A stretch of DNA of 64,000 nt from Sphingomonas hengshuiensis. GTDB taxonomy: Bacteria; Pseudomonadota; Alphaproteobacteria; Sphingomonadales; Sphingomonadaceae. The translations under genes and the position numbers were made by a program. Under the pieces are notes generated by a model. It made no database searches, was not told the DNA's origin, and saw only the letters and a program-made list of their open reading frames with translations. The stretch lies in assembly GCA_003240755.1 (NCBI GenBank), contig QFNF01000008.1:19416-83415 (forward strand), written 5' to 3'. Positions 36,722 through 44,554 of the stretch are shown here, in pieces; position 1 is the first letter of the stretch, and each line of letters begins with the position of its first letter.

Positions 36722-38598
36722 GCGCCGGGGTCGTGCGCGGTCCGGTCCGGCGCCTGCCCGCCACACGCCATCGCCGTCGCGGCCGCGCCGTCGATCGGCC
36801 GCGCGAAATAATAGCCCTGCAGATGCGAGCAGCCCGCCAGCCGCAGCGCCTGTACCTGCTGTTCGGTTTCGACCCCCTCGGCCACCACCTCCAGCCGCAG
36901 CGCCCGGGCGAGGTGGATGATCGAATGGACGATGGCGGCGCTTTCGCGTTCACGCCCCATGCCGTCGATGAAGCTGCGGTCGATCTTCAGGCAATCCAGC
37001 GCGAACTTGCGGATATTGTAGAGCGAGGAATAGCCGGTGCCGAAATCGTCGAGCGCGATACGAAAGCCCATCTGGCGCAGGCGATAGAGCGTGTCGGCGG
37101 CATGTTCGGCATCGTCGAAGATGGCGGTTTCGGTGATCTCGATCTGCAACCGGCCGGGGGCGACCCCGGCACGCTGCACCTTTTCGACCAGATAGCCGAC
37201 AAAGCTCGGCCGGCGGAACTGCCGCGGCGAGAAATTGACCGAGACATACTGGCCCGGCCATGCCGCCACCATCGCCAGCGCCTCGTCCAGCACCCATTCG
37301 CCAAGGTCGTGGATCAGGTTCGATTCCTCGGCGATCGGAATGAAGGTCGCCGGGCCGATCGCGCCGTGTTCGGCGCTGTACCACCGCAGCAACCCTTCGA
37401 ACCCGACCACGTCCAGCGTGTCGCGCGCCACGATCGGCTGGTACAGCAGCGCCAGTTCACGCTGTGCGATGGCACGGGTCAGCCCCTGTTCGACCCGGCG
37501 GCGGAACCGGATCGATTCGTCCATGCTGTCGTCGAACAGCCGCACGACCCCGCGCCCCTGCCGCTTGGCCTCGTTGAGCGCGAGGTCGGCGCGGCGCATG
37601 ACGTCCACCGGATCACGCCCGCCATCGGCGGCGACCATCATCACCCCGCACGACGCGGCGCCATGGATCGGGTGGCCGAACACCTGCAGATCGGCCGAGC
37701 ATGCCCGCACCAGCCGTTCGCAGCGCATCACCGCGTCGTCGGCGCTTTCCGCGGCCATCAGCACGCCGAATTCATCCCCGCCCAGCCGCGCGACGAACCC
37801 GTCCTCGCCGACCTGTTCCATCAGGATGGTACACATGATGCGGATCAGTTCGTCGCCGACCAGATGGCCGAGCGTGTCGTTGACGAGCTTGAACCGGTCG
37901 AGATCGATCATCGCCATCGCAAAGGCGCCGGGCCGCCGGGCATGTTCCGACAGGATACGCAGAAAGGCGAGGCGGTTGGGTGCGCCCGTCAGCGGGTCGC
38001 GATTGGCGAGGCGGATCGCCCTGCTCTCGTTCGCCGCCAGTTCGCGCGCCTGTTCCTCCAGCTCGTCGATCTTGACGGCGAGCGCGGCGCGGGTCGCGGC
38101 CAGCGCGCGGTCGGCATGCCAGCGATGCGACAGCGCGGTGGCGATCTGCAGCACCTCTTCGGCAGCGAAGGGCTTGGCGATGTAGAACAGCCGGTCGGGC
38201 GGACCGGCGACCCGCGCGATCTCTGCCGGGGAAAAGTCGGAATAGCCGGTGACGATCACGATCTGGATATCGGGATCGGCCGCGCGGATACGCCGCGCGG
38301 TCTCGCGCCCGTCGATCCCCGGCGGCATCCGCACGTCGATGAAGGCGACGGCAAACCGCGCATCGTCCGCCACCGCGCGTTCCACCGCCGCGACCGCCTC
38401 CTCCCCCTGATGGACATGGGTCAGCGTCAATTCGGTCCGATCGGTATCCCGGCCGTCCATCCCGGCGAACAGTTCGGCGGCAAGATCGGCCAGCGCATCG
38501 GCGTCCGGTGCCGGCCGGAACGACACGCGGTAGGATTCGTGCACCGCCGGATCGTCGTCGACGATCAGGATGCGCGCCGAGATGTCGTCCGTCTCCAT
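36718..38598 (-). CDS. Response regulator with GGDEF and EAL output domains
   Basis: 626 residues: receiver (about 8-155, acidic DDD at 14-16, phosphoacceptor D88 in FIDVRMPPG), a coiled-coil linker (165-195), GGDEF (198-355, intact RLGGDEF at 273-277) and EAL (370-620). The cyclase site looks active. In the EAL domain the signature reads EGL (401-403), with EITET, DDFGTG and AEGVET intact, so phosphodiesterase activity is possible. It should make and/or break c-di-GMP on phosphorylation by the downstream-coupled kinase. ATG 38598 is preferred over TTG 38625 because AGGGA precedes it. Confidence 0.92.
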   Translation of the reverse strand: METDDISARILIVDDDPAVHESYRVSFRPAPDADALADLAAELFAGMDGRDTDRTELTLTHVHQGEEAVAAVERAVADDARFAVAFIDVRMPPGIDGRETARRIRAADPDIQIVIVTGYSDFSPAEIARVAGPPDRLFYIAKPFAAEEVLQIATALSHRWHADRALAATRAALAVKIDELEEQARELAANESRAIRLANRDPLTGAPNRLAFLRILSEHARRPGAFAMAMIDLDRFKLVNDTLGHLVGDELIRIMCTILMEQVGEDGFVARLGGDEFGVLMAAESADDAVMRCERLVRACSADLQVFGHPIHGAASCGVMMVAADGGRDPVDVMRRADLALNEAKRQGRGVVRLFDDSMDESIRFRRRVEQGLTRAIAQRELALLYQPIVARDTLDVVGFEGLLRWYSAEHGAIGPATFIPIAEESNLIHDLGEWVLDEALAMVAAWPGQYVSVNFSPRQFRRPSFVGYLVEKVQRAGVAPGRLQIEITETAIFDDAEHAADTLYRLRQMGFRIALDDFGTGYSSLYNIRKFALDCLKIDRSFIDGMGRERESAAIVHSIIHLARALRLEVVAEGVETEQQVQALRLAGCSHLQGYYFARPIDGAAATAMACGGQAPDRTAHDPGA

Positions 38599-38779
38599 GG
38601 TCCCTACAATGCCGCCTTGTTGCAAAGATCGTCGCGAGGATCGCCCGGTCAGCGCGCGAGGCGCGGTTTCGATCCGAAACGGCCGGTCGTTAAGGTCGTT
38701 TGCCGCCGATCACCGCCAGCACATCCGCGCCGCGCCCTCCATCGATGGTACGAAGGCGCGCCGAACCCGCTGGCCAGCC

Positions 38780-38809
38780 CATGCGCCGCCTGCCACAAGG
38801 CGGCGCATG
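38780..38809 (+). promoter_or_regulatory. 11-bp stem-loop enclosing the ribosome binding site and start codon of the CDF exporter
   Basis: CATGCGCCGCC (38780-38790) pairs perfectly with GGCGGCGCATG (38799-38809) around an 8-base loop. The right arm ends in the ATG start codon and begins at the end of the AAGG Shine-Dalgarno (38797-38800), so both would be hidden in the folded mRNA. No U-tract, and no upstream plus-strand gene needs a terminator. A translational switch is plausible but untested. Confidence 0.55.
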
Positions 38810-39727
38810 GGCGGACATCATCACGGACATGACCATCACCACGGACATGGGCATTCCCATGCGCCGGCCGATTTCGGGCGCGCCTTCGCCATCGGTACGC
38901 TGCTGAACATCGCGTTCGTCATCGTCGAGGGCGGTGCCGGGTTCTGGTTCGATTCGGTCGCGCTGCTGGCCGATGCCGGCCATAACCTGTCGGACGTGCT
39001 GGGGTTGCTGATCGCGTGGGGCGGCGTGGAACTGGCCCGGCGGCCGGCGACGCGGCGCTTCACCTATGGGCTGGGCGCGTCGACCATCCTCGCGGCGCTG
39101 GCCAATGCGCTGGTGCTGTTGATGGCGGTGGGCGCGATCCTGCTGGAGACGGTCCAGCGGCTGGGCGATCCGCGACCGATCGACGGCTGGCCGGTGGTGT
39201 GGGTGGCGCTGGCCGGAATCGGCGTGAACCTGGCGACCGCGCTGCTGTTCGCGCGCGGGCGGCATGGCGACGTCAACATTCGCGGCGCCTATCTCCACAT
39301 GGCGGCCGATGCCGCGGTGTCGGCGGGCGTGGTGATCGCCGGGCTGCTGATCCTGTGGACCGGGGCGGCGTGGATCGACCCGGTCGTCAGCCTAGTCGTG
39401 GTGGTCATCATCCTCGTCGGCACCTGGGGGCTGCTCAGCGAATCGCTGCTGCTGGCGTTGCAGGCGGTGCCGCGCGGGATCGATGCGCAGGCGGTGGAGG
39501 CGCTGCTGGCCGCGCAGGAGGGCGTCGCGCGGGTCCACGACCTGCATATCTGGCCTATGAGCACGACCGAAACCGCGCTGACCGCGCATCTGGTGATGCC
39601 GGCGGGGCATCCGGGCGACGGGTTCCTTACCGAATTGTCGGGCAGGCTCGAACATGATTTCGGGATCGGCCATGCGACGGTGCAGGTCGAAACCGGCGAC
39701 GAGTGCGCCCTGACCCACGCGCATTGA
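38807..39727 (+). CDS. Cation diffusion facilitator family metal exporter
   Basis: The 306-residue inner-membrane antiporter exports divalent metals, probably zinc (CzcD/ZitB type). It has a very His-rich N-terminus (13 His in the first 18 residues), six membrane segments, the intramembrane site in ALLADAGHNLSDV (HxxxD on TM2) and HMAADAAVSAGVV on TM5 in place of the usual HVLGDxxxS. The cytoplasmic C-terminal domain has VHDLHIWPMS and a terminal CALTHAH. Start ATG 38807 lies within a hairpin. Not in an operon. Confidence 0.93.
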   Translation: MGGHHHGHDHHHGHGHSHAPADFGRAFAIGTLLNIAFVIVEGGAGFWFDSVALLADAGHNLSDVLGLLIAWGGVELARRPATRRFTYGLGASTILAALANALVLLMAVGAILLETVQRLGDPRPIDGWPVVWVALAGIGVNLATALLFARGRHGDVNIRGAYLHMAADAAVSAGVVIAGLLILWTGAAWIDPVVSLVVVVIILVGTWGLLSESLLLALQAVPRGIDAQAVEALLAAQEGVARVHDLHIWPMSTTETALTAHLVMPAGHPGDGFLTELSGRLEHDFGIGHATVQVETGDECALTHAH

Positions 39728-39810
39728 CGGGGGACGCGCGGTTCGTCGCTATCCCCGGCGCGCCCCATGCGGGAATGACGACGCACCGGTTCGCGGCAGT
39801 TCCCGCCATC

Positions 39811-40950
39811 CTACCGCGCGACCGACAGGCGGTACACCATGCGGTGGTGATATGGCCTGCCCGGTTCGACCCGCGCCGATCCGAACGCGGGCTGGTTGGG
39901 GGTGTCGGGGAATTTCTGTGGCTCGAGCGCGATGCCATCGCCCATGCGGTACACATGGCCGCGCTTCCCGATCAGCGTGCCGTCGAGGAAATTGCCCGAG
40001 TAGAACTGGACGCCCGGCTCGGTCGTCAACACCTCGAGGACGCGGCCCGACACCGGGTCTTCGAGGCGGGCGGCAAGCTTCGGCTGGCGCGTGATGCCGG
40101 CGTCGAGGATGAAATTATGGTCGTAGCCGCGTCCGGCGACGATCTGCGCATCGCGGCCGTCGCGCACATCCTGCCCCACGATCCGCCCGCGGGTGAAATC
40201 GAACACCGTACCCCGGACCGCGCGACGCTCGCCGGTCGGGATCAGCGCGTCGTCGACCGGAGTGTACTGGCTGGCCGGGATCGTCAGCCGATGGTGCATC
40301 GTGCCGCCCCCGCTCCCTTCGCCGCCCAGGTCGAACAGCGCGTGGTTGGTCAGGTTGACGATGGTCGGCGCATCGCTCCTCGCATCGAAATCGATCGTCA
40401 GCGCGCCCGTGTCGTCCAGCGCATAGGTGACGGTGACGGCGAGCCTGGCGGGATAGCCCTGATCGCCGTCCGGGCTGTCGAGCGCCATCGTCACCGACGC
40501 GGTCGGGCCGTCCGTCACCGACACGATCCGCCACACGCGCCGATCGAACCCGACCGTGCCGCCGTGGAGCGAATTGGCCTTGTCGTTGCGGGTCAGTCGA
40601 TAGGATCTGCCGTCCAGCGTGAACGTGCCGCCGGCGATGCGGTTGGCGTAGCGGCCGATCGTCTGGCCCCAGTAATTGGGATGGGTGACATAGCTGGCGG
40701 CATCGTCATGGCCGAGCGTCACGTCGGCGATCCTGCCGTCGCGATCGGGCGCGTTGAACGCCTGCAGCGTGGCGCCCAGCGTCATGATCCGCGCGCTGAC
40801 GCCATTGCCGCCGGTCAGCGTCACCGCTTCGATCGCGGTGCCGTCGGGCAGCGTGCCGAAGCTCGCCCGCCGGGCCGTCGCCGCACCCGCCTGCGCGCCC
40901 GTCAGCGCCATCGCCGCGACCATCGCGCCGGCCCAAACCGCCCTGTGCAT
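39811..40950 (-). CDS. galM: Secreted aldose 1-epimerase (mutarotase)
   Basis: The 379-residue galactose-mutarotase-like enzyme interconverts alpha and beta anomers of aldoses. A signal peptide (about 1-25, AMVAAMALTGAQAGAA) indicates periplasmic location, as in many sphingomonad homologues. Motifs: NYWGQTIGRYANRIAGG, SLHGGTVGFDRRVW, catalytic His in NLTNHALFDLGG, YDHNFIL and the Glu in EPGVQFYSGNFLDG. ATG 40950 is preceded by GGGAGG six bases upstream; a GTG two codons earlier is less likely. Confidence 0.93.
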   Translation of the reverse strand: MHRAVWAGAMVAAMALTGAQAGAATARRASFGTLPDGTAIEAVTLTGGNGVSARIMTLGATLQAFNAPDRDGRIADVTLGHDDAASYVTHPNYWGQTIGRYANRIAGGTFTLDGRSYRLTRNDKANSLHGGTVGFDRRVWRIVSVTDGPTASVTMALDSPDGDQGYPARLAVTVTYALDDTGALTIDFDARSDAPTIVNLTNHALFDLGGEGSGGGTMHHRLTIPASQYTPVDDALIPTGERRAVRGTVFDFTRGRIVGQDVRDGRDAQIVAGRGYDHNFILDAGITRQPKLAARLEDPVSGRVLEVLTTEPGVQFYSGNFLDGTLIGKRGHVYRMGDGIALEPQKFPDTPNQPAFGSARVEPGRPYHHRMVYRLSVAR

Positions 40951-41043
40951 CGTCACCCTCCCGTGGCAACCGGGCCGTTCCCGCAGCGTCCGGTCCGTCG
41001 GGACTGATATAGTCCGACAATTAACCGCGGTTCAAGCCAGCGT

Positions 41044-42327
41044 TCACCCGTCGCCGAGCCGTTCGATATCGGCGCCGACCGCCTGCAGCTTTTCCTCCAG
41101 CCGCTCATAGCCGCGGTCGAGATGATAGACGCGGCTGACCGATGTCTCGCCCTGTGCCGCCAGTCCGGCGATGATGAGGCTCATCGATGCGCGCAGGTCG
41201 GTCGCCATCACCGGCGCGCCGATCAGGCCGGCGACGCCGCGCACCACCGCCGAACGCCCGGTGACGGTGATGTCGGCCCCCATCCGCGCGAGTTCAGGAA
41301 CATGCATGTACCGGTTCTCGAAGATCGTCTCGGTCAGCACGCTGGCGCCGTCGGCGCGGGTCAGCAACGCCATGAACTGCGCCTGCATGTCGGTGGCGAA
41401 GCCCGGATAGGGCGCGGTCGACAGGTTGACCGGGCGGATGTCGCCACCCGCCTCGACGAACAGCGAGGCCGCTTCCTCGCGCACCGCGACGCCGGCCTCG
41501 ACCAGCGCGTCGATCGTCGCGCGCATGTCGCCGGGCACGACGTTCGCCAGTTCGACCGCGCCGCCGGTGATCGCGGCGGCGCACGCATAGCTGCCCGCCT
41601 CGATCCGGTCGGGCATCACGGCATAGGTCGCGCCATGCAGCCGGTCGCGCCCCTCGATGGTCAGCGTGTCGCTGCCGATGCCGTCGATGACCGCGCCCAT
41701 CGCGACGAGGCAGCGGCACAGGTCGACGATCTCCGGCTCGCGCGCGGCGTTTTCAAGGACGCTGGTGCCCCTGGCCAGCACCGCCGCCATCACCGCATTC
41801 TCGGTCGCGCCGACCGAGACGACCGGGAAGCGGTAGCGGCCACCGGGCAGGCGCCCGCCGGGCGCGGTCGCCTTCACATAGCCCGCCGCCAGCTCGATCT
41901 CCGCGCCCAGCGCCTCCAGCGCCTTGAGATGCAGGTCGATCGGGCGGTTGCCGATCGCGCAGCCGCCCGGCAGCGACACCGTCGCCTCGCCCGCCCGCGC
42001 CACCAGCGGGCCGAGCACGAGGATCGACGCGCGCATCTTGCGCACGATGTCATAGGGGGCGACGGTCGAGGTCAGCCGCTGCCCGCGCATCGTCATGACG
42101 CGGCCGAATTCGGACGGGTGCGACCCCTCGACCGTGGTCGACACGCCGAACTGGTTGAGCAGGTGGCCGAAGCTGTCGACATCGGCAAGCCGCGGCAGGT
42201 TGCGCAGCGTCAGCGGCTCTTCGGTCAGCAGCGCGCAGGGCAGCAGCGTGAGCGCGGCGTTCTTGGCCCCGGAAATGACGATGCGGCCCGACAGGCGATT
42301 GCCGCCGCGAATGACGATGCGATCCAT
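41044..42327 (-). CDS. murA: UDP-N-acetylglucosamine 1-carboxyvinyltransferase MurA
   Basis: MurA transfers enolpyruvate from PEP to UDP-GlcNAc, the first committed step of peptidoglycan synthesis. The 427-residue protein has normal length, beginning [31 protein letters not shown] at its substrate loop, and holds the catalytic, fosfomycin-target cysteine in [15 protein letters not shown]. The C-terminal [15 protein letters not shown] and [14 protein letters not shown] are typical. Its stop is 88 bp from the galM start, and the PfpI-like gene lies upstream in the same orientation. Confidence 0.97.
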   Translation of the reverse strand: MDRIVIRGGNRLSGRIVISGAKNAALTLLPCALLTEEPLTLRNLPRLADVDSFGHLLNQFGVSTTVEGSHPSEFGRVMTMRGQRLTSTVAPYDIVRKMRASILVLGPLVARAGEATVSLPGGCAIGNRPIDLHLKALEALGAEIELAAGYVKATAPGGRLPGGRYRFPVVSVGATENAVMAAVLARGTSVLENAAREPEIVDLCRCLVAMGAVIDGIGSDTLTIEGRDRLHGATYAVMPDRIEAGSYACAAAITGGAVELANVVPGDMRATIDALVEAGVAVREEAASLFVEAGGDIRPVNLSTAPYPGFATDMQAQFMALLTRADGASVLTETIFENRYMHVPELARMGADITVTGRSAVVRGVAGLIGAPVMATDLRASMSLIIAGLAAQGETSVSRVYHLDRGYERLEEKLQAVGADIERLGDG

Positions 42328-42378
42328 GGGGCAGCTTGTAGTGGTTGCGCGAGGGCGTGCAAGAGGGCGCCGCCGCGA

Positions 42379-42999
42379 TCAGGCCGCTGCTGCCGCCTGT
42401 GCCGCGACGAACGGTGCGATCACGCCCATCGCGCGTTCGACACAGGCCGCCTTCTCCCCCACCGGTGCGACATAGTGGACCGCCGCCTCCGCATCGGCCA
42501 GCGATCCGCCACGCGCGATCATCCACGCCGCGAGATATTGCGACGCAAGGCAACCGCCCGCCGTTGCGACATTGCCATGCGCCACGAACGGCGCGTCGAT
42601 CACATCGACGCCGGCCTCGATCACCCACGGCTTCGTCGTCAGGTCGGTGCACGCCGGCAGGTCGCCGATCAGCCCGAGCTTCGCCAGCAGCAGCGTTCCC
42701 GAACATTGCGCACCGATCAACTGGCGTGCCGGATCGAGGTCGAGTTCCGCCAGCAAGGTGGCGTCGGCGGCGATTTCCCGCGTACGGATACCGCTGCCGA
42801 TCAGCACGGCGTCGGCATCCCGCGCGAACGCGATCGGTCGCTGGCGGCGCACGGTCACGCCGTTCATCGACGTCACTTCGTCGGTCGGTGCGGTGATATG
42901 GGCATGCCACCCCTGCGGCCGCATCCGGTTGAGGATGCCCGCCGCGATGAACGAATCAAGTTCGTTGAACCCGTCGAAGGTGAGGATCGCGATCTGCAT
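42379..42999 (-). CDS. DJ-1/PfpI (GATase1-like) family protein
   Basis: The 206-residue protein has a glutamine-amidotransferase-like fold with the nucleophile-elbow cysteine in IGAQCSGTLLLAK (about C99), an early Glu in FNELDSF, and GGCLASQYLAAW, which resembles the AraC-type GATase1 branch without the DNA-binding domain. Likely functions are glyoxalase/deglycase-like or isocyanide-hydratase-like; the substrate cannot be told from sequence. Its stop is 51 bp before the murA start, same strand. Confidence 0.82.
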   Translation of the reverse strand: MQIAILTFDGFNELDSFIAAGILNRMRPQGWHAHITAPTDEVTSMNGVTVRRQRPIAFARDADAVLIGSGIRTREIAADATLLAELDLDPARQLIGAQCSGTLLLAKLGLIGDLPACTDLTTKPWVIEAGVDVIDAPFVAHGNVATAGGCLASQYLAAWMIARGGSLADAEAAVHYVAPVGEKAACVERAMGVIAPFVAAQAAAAA

Positions 43000-43146
43000 A
43001 ACCCGGTTCTAGAGGTTGCAGCAGGCGGTGCAACCGAACGGGGCGGTCGAACGGCAACCGAGATGTGAAGGCATGCGACACCCCCCCTGCACCCGCCTGC
43101 GCCTGCCCCCGGATGGGACGTACAGGATGTCAGCGGCGCCGGGCCG

Positions 43147-43497
43147 TCAAGCCTTCTCCAGCGTGCATTGCAGCGGGTGCTGGTTCTGGCGGGCGAAGTC
43201 CATCACCTGGCTGACCTTCGTCTCGGCGACCTCGTAGGTGAACACACCGCACACCCCGACGCCGCGCTGGTGGACGTGCAGCATCACCCGCGTCGCTTCC
43301 TCCATGCTCATGCGGAAGAAGCGTTGCAGGCACAGGACGACGAATTCCATCGGCGTATAATCGTCGTTGAGCATCAGCACGCGGTACGGCGTGGGCTTCT
43401 TGACGCGGGTCTGGGTGGCGACGCCGAGACCGGTCGAGCGGTCGTCGTCATGGTCGCGGTCGTCACCGGCCATCGGGATGCAGGGCTGTCGAGACAT
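43147..43497 (-). CDS. clpS: ATP-dependent Clp protease adaptor ClpS
   Basis: ClpS delivers N-degron substrates (bulky hydrophobic N-terminal residues) to ClpAP. The 116-residue protein has an acidic disordered N-terminus (about 1-30) and the folded core with [18 protein letters not shown], the substrate pocket residues in that ND-Y-TPM segment, and [24 protein letters not shown]. clpA is not adjacent in the window. Start ATG 43497; an in-frame ATG at 43473 would remove 8 residues. Confidence 0.95.
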   Translation of the reverse strand: MSRQPCIPMAGDDRDHDDDRSTGLGVATQTRVKKPTPYRVLMLNDDYTPMEFVVLCLQRFFRMSMEEATRVMLHVHQRGVGVCGVFTYEVAETKVSQVMDFARQNQHPLQCTLEKA

Positions 43498-43590
43498 GTC
43501 GCCGCAAAATATGGCATTGCCGGGGGACAGGGCAAGGGGGTGCGGCACCGGTCGAGGCCGACGCCCCCGCAAAAAGCATCCGCCATGCAA

Positions 43591-43620
43591 AAAGGGCGAC
43601 CGCTCGCGCGATCGCCCTTT
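43591..43620 (-). terminator. Rho-independent terminator of the phasin gene
   Basis: AAAGGGCGA (43591-43599) and TCGCCCTTT (43612-43620) form a 9-bp stem; on the minus strand the stem runs into TTTTTGC. It lies 26 bp downstream of the phasin stop. Confidence 0.85.
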
Positions 43621-43645
43621 CCATTCGATCGGATGAACCGGTCGC

Positions 43646-44440
43646 TTATGCGACGGTCTTCACCTTGTCGGCGGCGACCGCGACGCGGTTGCTGATCGGC
43701 TGCGCGGCGTCGCCGGCCAGCTTGATCATCATCTCGGTGGTCTTCGACGCTTCGGCGACGAACGAGTCGAACGACTGGCGCACGAAGTCCGACTGGAGCT
43801 TCATGAACTCGGTCGGCGACTTGACCGATGCCAGCGTCTTGGCGGTCGCGGTCGCGTGCTCGAACGACTTGCGGCCATATTCGGCCATTTCCTGGCCGAG
43901 CGTTTCGAGGCCCTTGGCGGCGATGCGGCTGGCCTCGACCATCGCCTCGACATTGCCCTTGGCCATTTCGTTCATTTCCTCGAAGCCCTTGGCGCCCTTT
44001 TCCATGGCGGCCTTGGCCTTCTCGTTCATGTCGGCCATCACCGCCTGCGCCTTGTTGGCGGCGTTCTGGGTGGTGGCGGTCGCTTCGTTCGTCACGTCCA
44101 TGGTCTTTTCCTCAACTTGCGCGGTGACGGTCTCGACCGCCGCGGTGGTTTCTTCGACCGCGTTTTCCGCGGTTTCGACAACGGCCTGTGCGGCCTTGGC
44201 CACCGGTTCCGCGACGATGGCGGGCATGGCGGCGGGTAGTTCGGCCTTGAACGGCAGGTCGTTCGACTGCGCCTTCGGCTCGGCGACGAACGGTACGGGC
44301 GGAACCTCCGCCTCCGCCGGATCGGCGACGGCCGGCAGGACCGGCTTCGCGGCAGCCTCGACCGGGGGGGTCGCGACCGGGCGGGTGGAACGGGAACTGG
44401 CGGGCTTGCGCGCGCCGGTCTTCGGACCTCTCATGGCCAC
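43646..44440 (-). CDS. Phasin family protein
   Basis: Phasins coat polyhydroxyalkanoate granules. The 264-residue protein has a long Pro/Ala/Glu-rich N-terminal part (about 1-110) and a C-terminal helical phasin domain (about 130-255) with [49 protein letters not shown] and [25 protein letters not shown] heptads. I place the start at GTG 44440, seven bases after GGAGG; the ATG two codons later is too far from it. phaC lies just upstream on the same strand. The long extension is larger than in typical phasins. Confidence 0.9.
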   Translation of the reverse strand: MAMRGPKTGARKPASSRSTRPVATPPVEAAAKPVLPAVADPAEAEVPPVPFVAEPKAQSNDLPFKAELPAAMPAIVAEPVAKAAQAVVETAENAVEETTAAVETVTAQVEEKTMDVTNEATATTQNAANKAQAVMADMNEKAKAAMEKGAKGFEEMNEMAKGNVEAMVEASRIAAKGLETLGQEMAEYGRKSFEHATATAKTLASVKSPTEFMKLQSDFVRQSFDSFVAEASKTTEMMIKLAGDAAQPISNRVAVAADKVKTVA

Positions 44441-44475
44441 TCGACATCCTCCATCTAGTGCTGCTGCGACGCACC

Positions 44476-44503
44476 AAATAGAGCAAGGACTTGACAGTTT
44501 CAA
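44476..44503 (-). promoter_or_regulatory. Candidate sigma-70 promoter of the phasin gene
   Basis: On the minus strand TTGAAA (44498-44503) and CTATTT (44476-44481) are spaced 16 bp apart, about 35 bp before the GTG start. This would give phasin expression independent of phaC. Confidence 0.4.
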
Positions 44504-44520
44504 GACCGTTTTTGTGCATC

Positions 44521-44538
44521 GCAGCATAAATATGCTGC
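44521..44538. promoter_or_regulatory. Perfect palindrome GCAGCATA-AA-TATGCTGC upstream of the phasin promoter
   Basis: An 18-bp palindrome with 8-bp arms sits just upstream of the candidate -35 of the phasin gene and just past the phaC stop. TGC/GCA-type sites are bound by PhaR repressors of PHA genes in other proteobacteria, so it is a good PhaR operator candidate. phaR itself is not in the window. Confidence 0.55.
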
Positions 44539-44554
44539 ACGTTTTTACATGCAG

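Noticed and set aside
44491..44496. Plus-strand TTGACA as a promoter
   Set aside because: It faces into the antisense of phaC and no -10 or gene follows; the minus-strand TTGAAA/CTATTT pair fits the phasin gene better.
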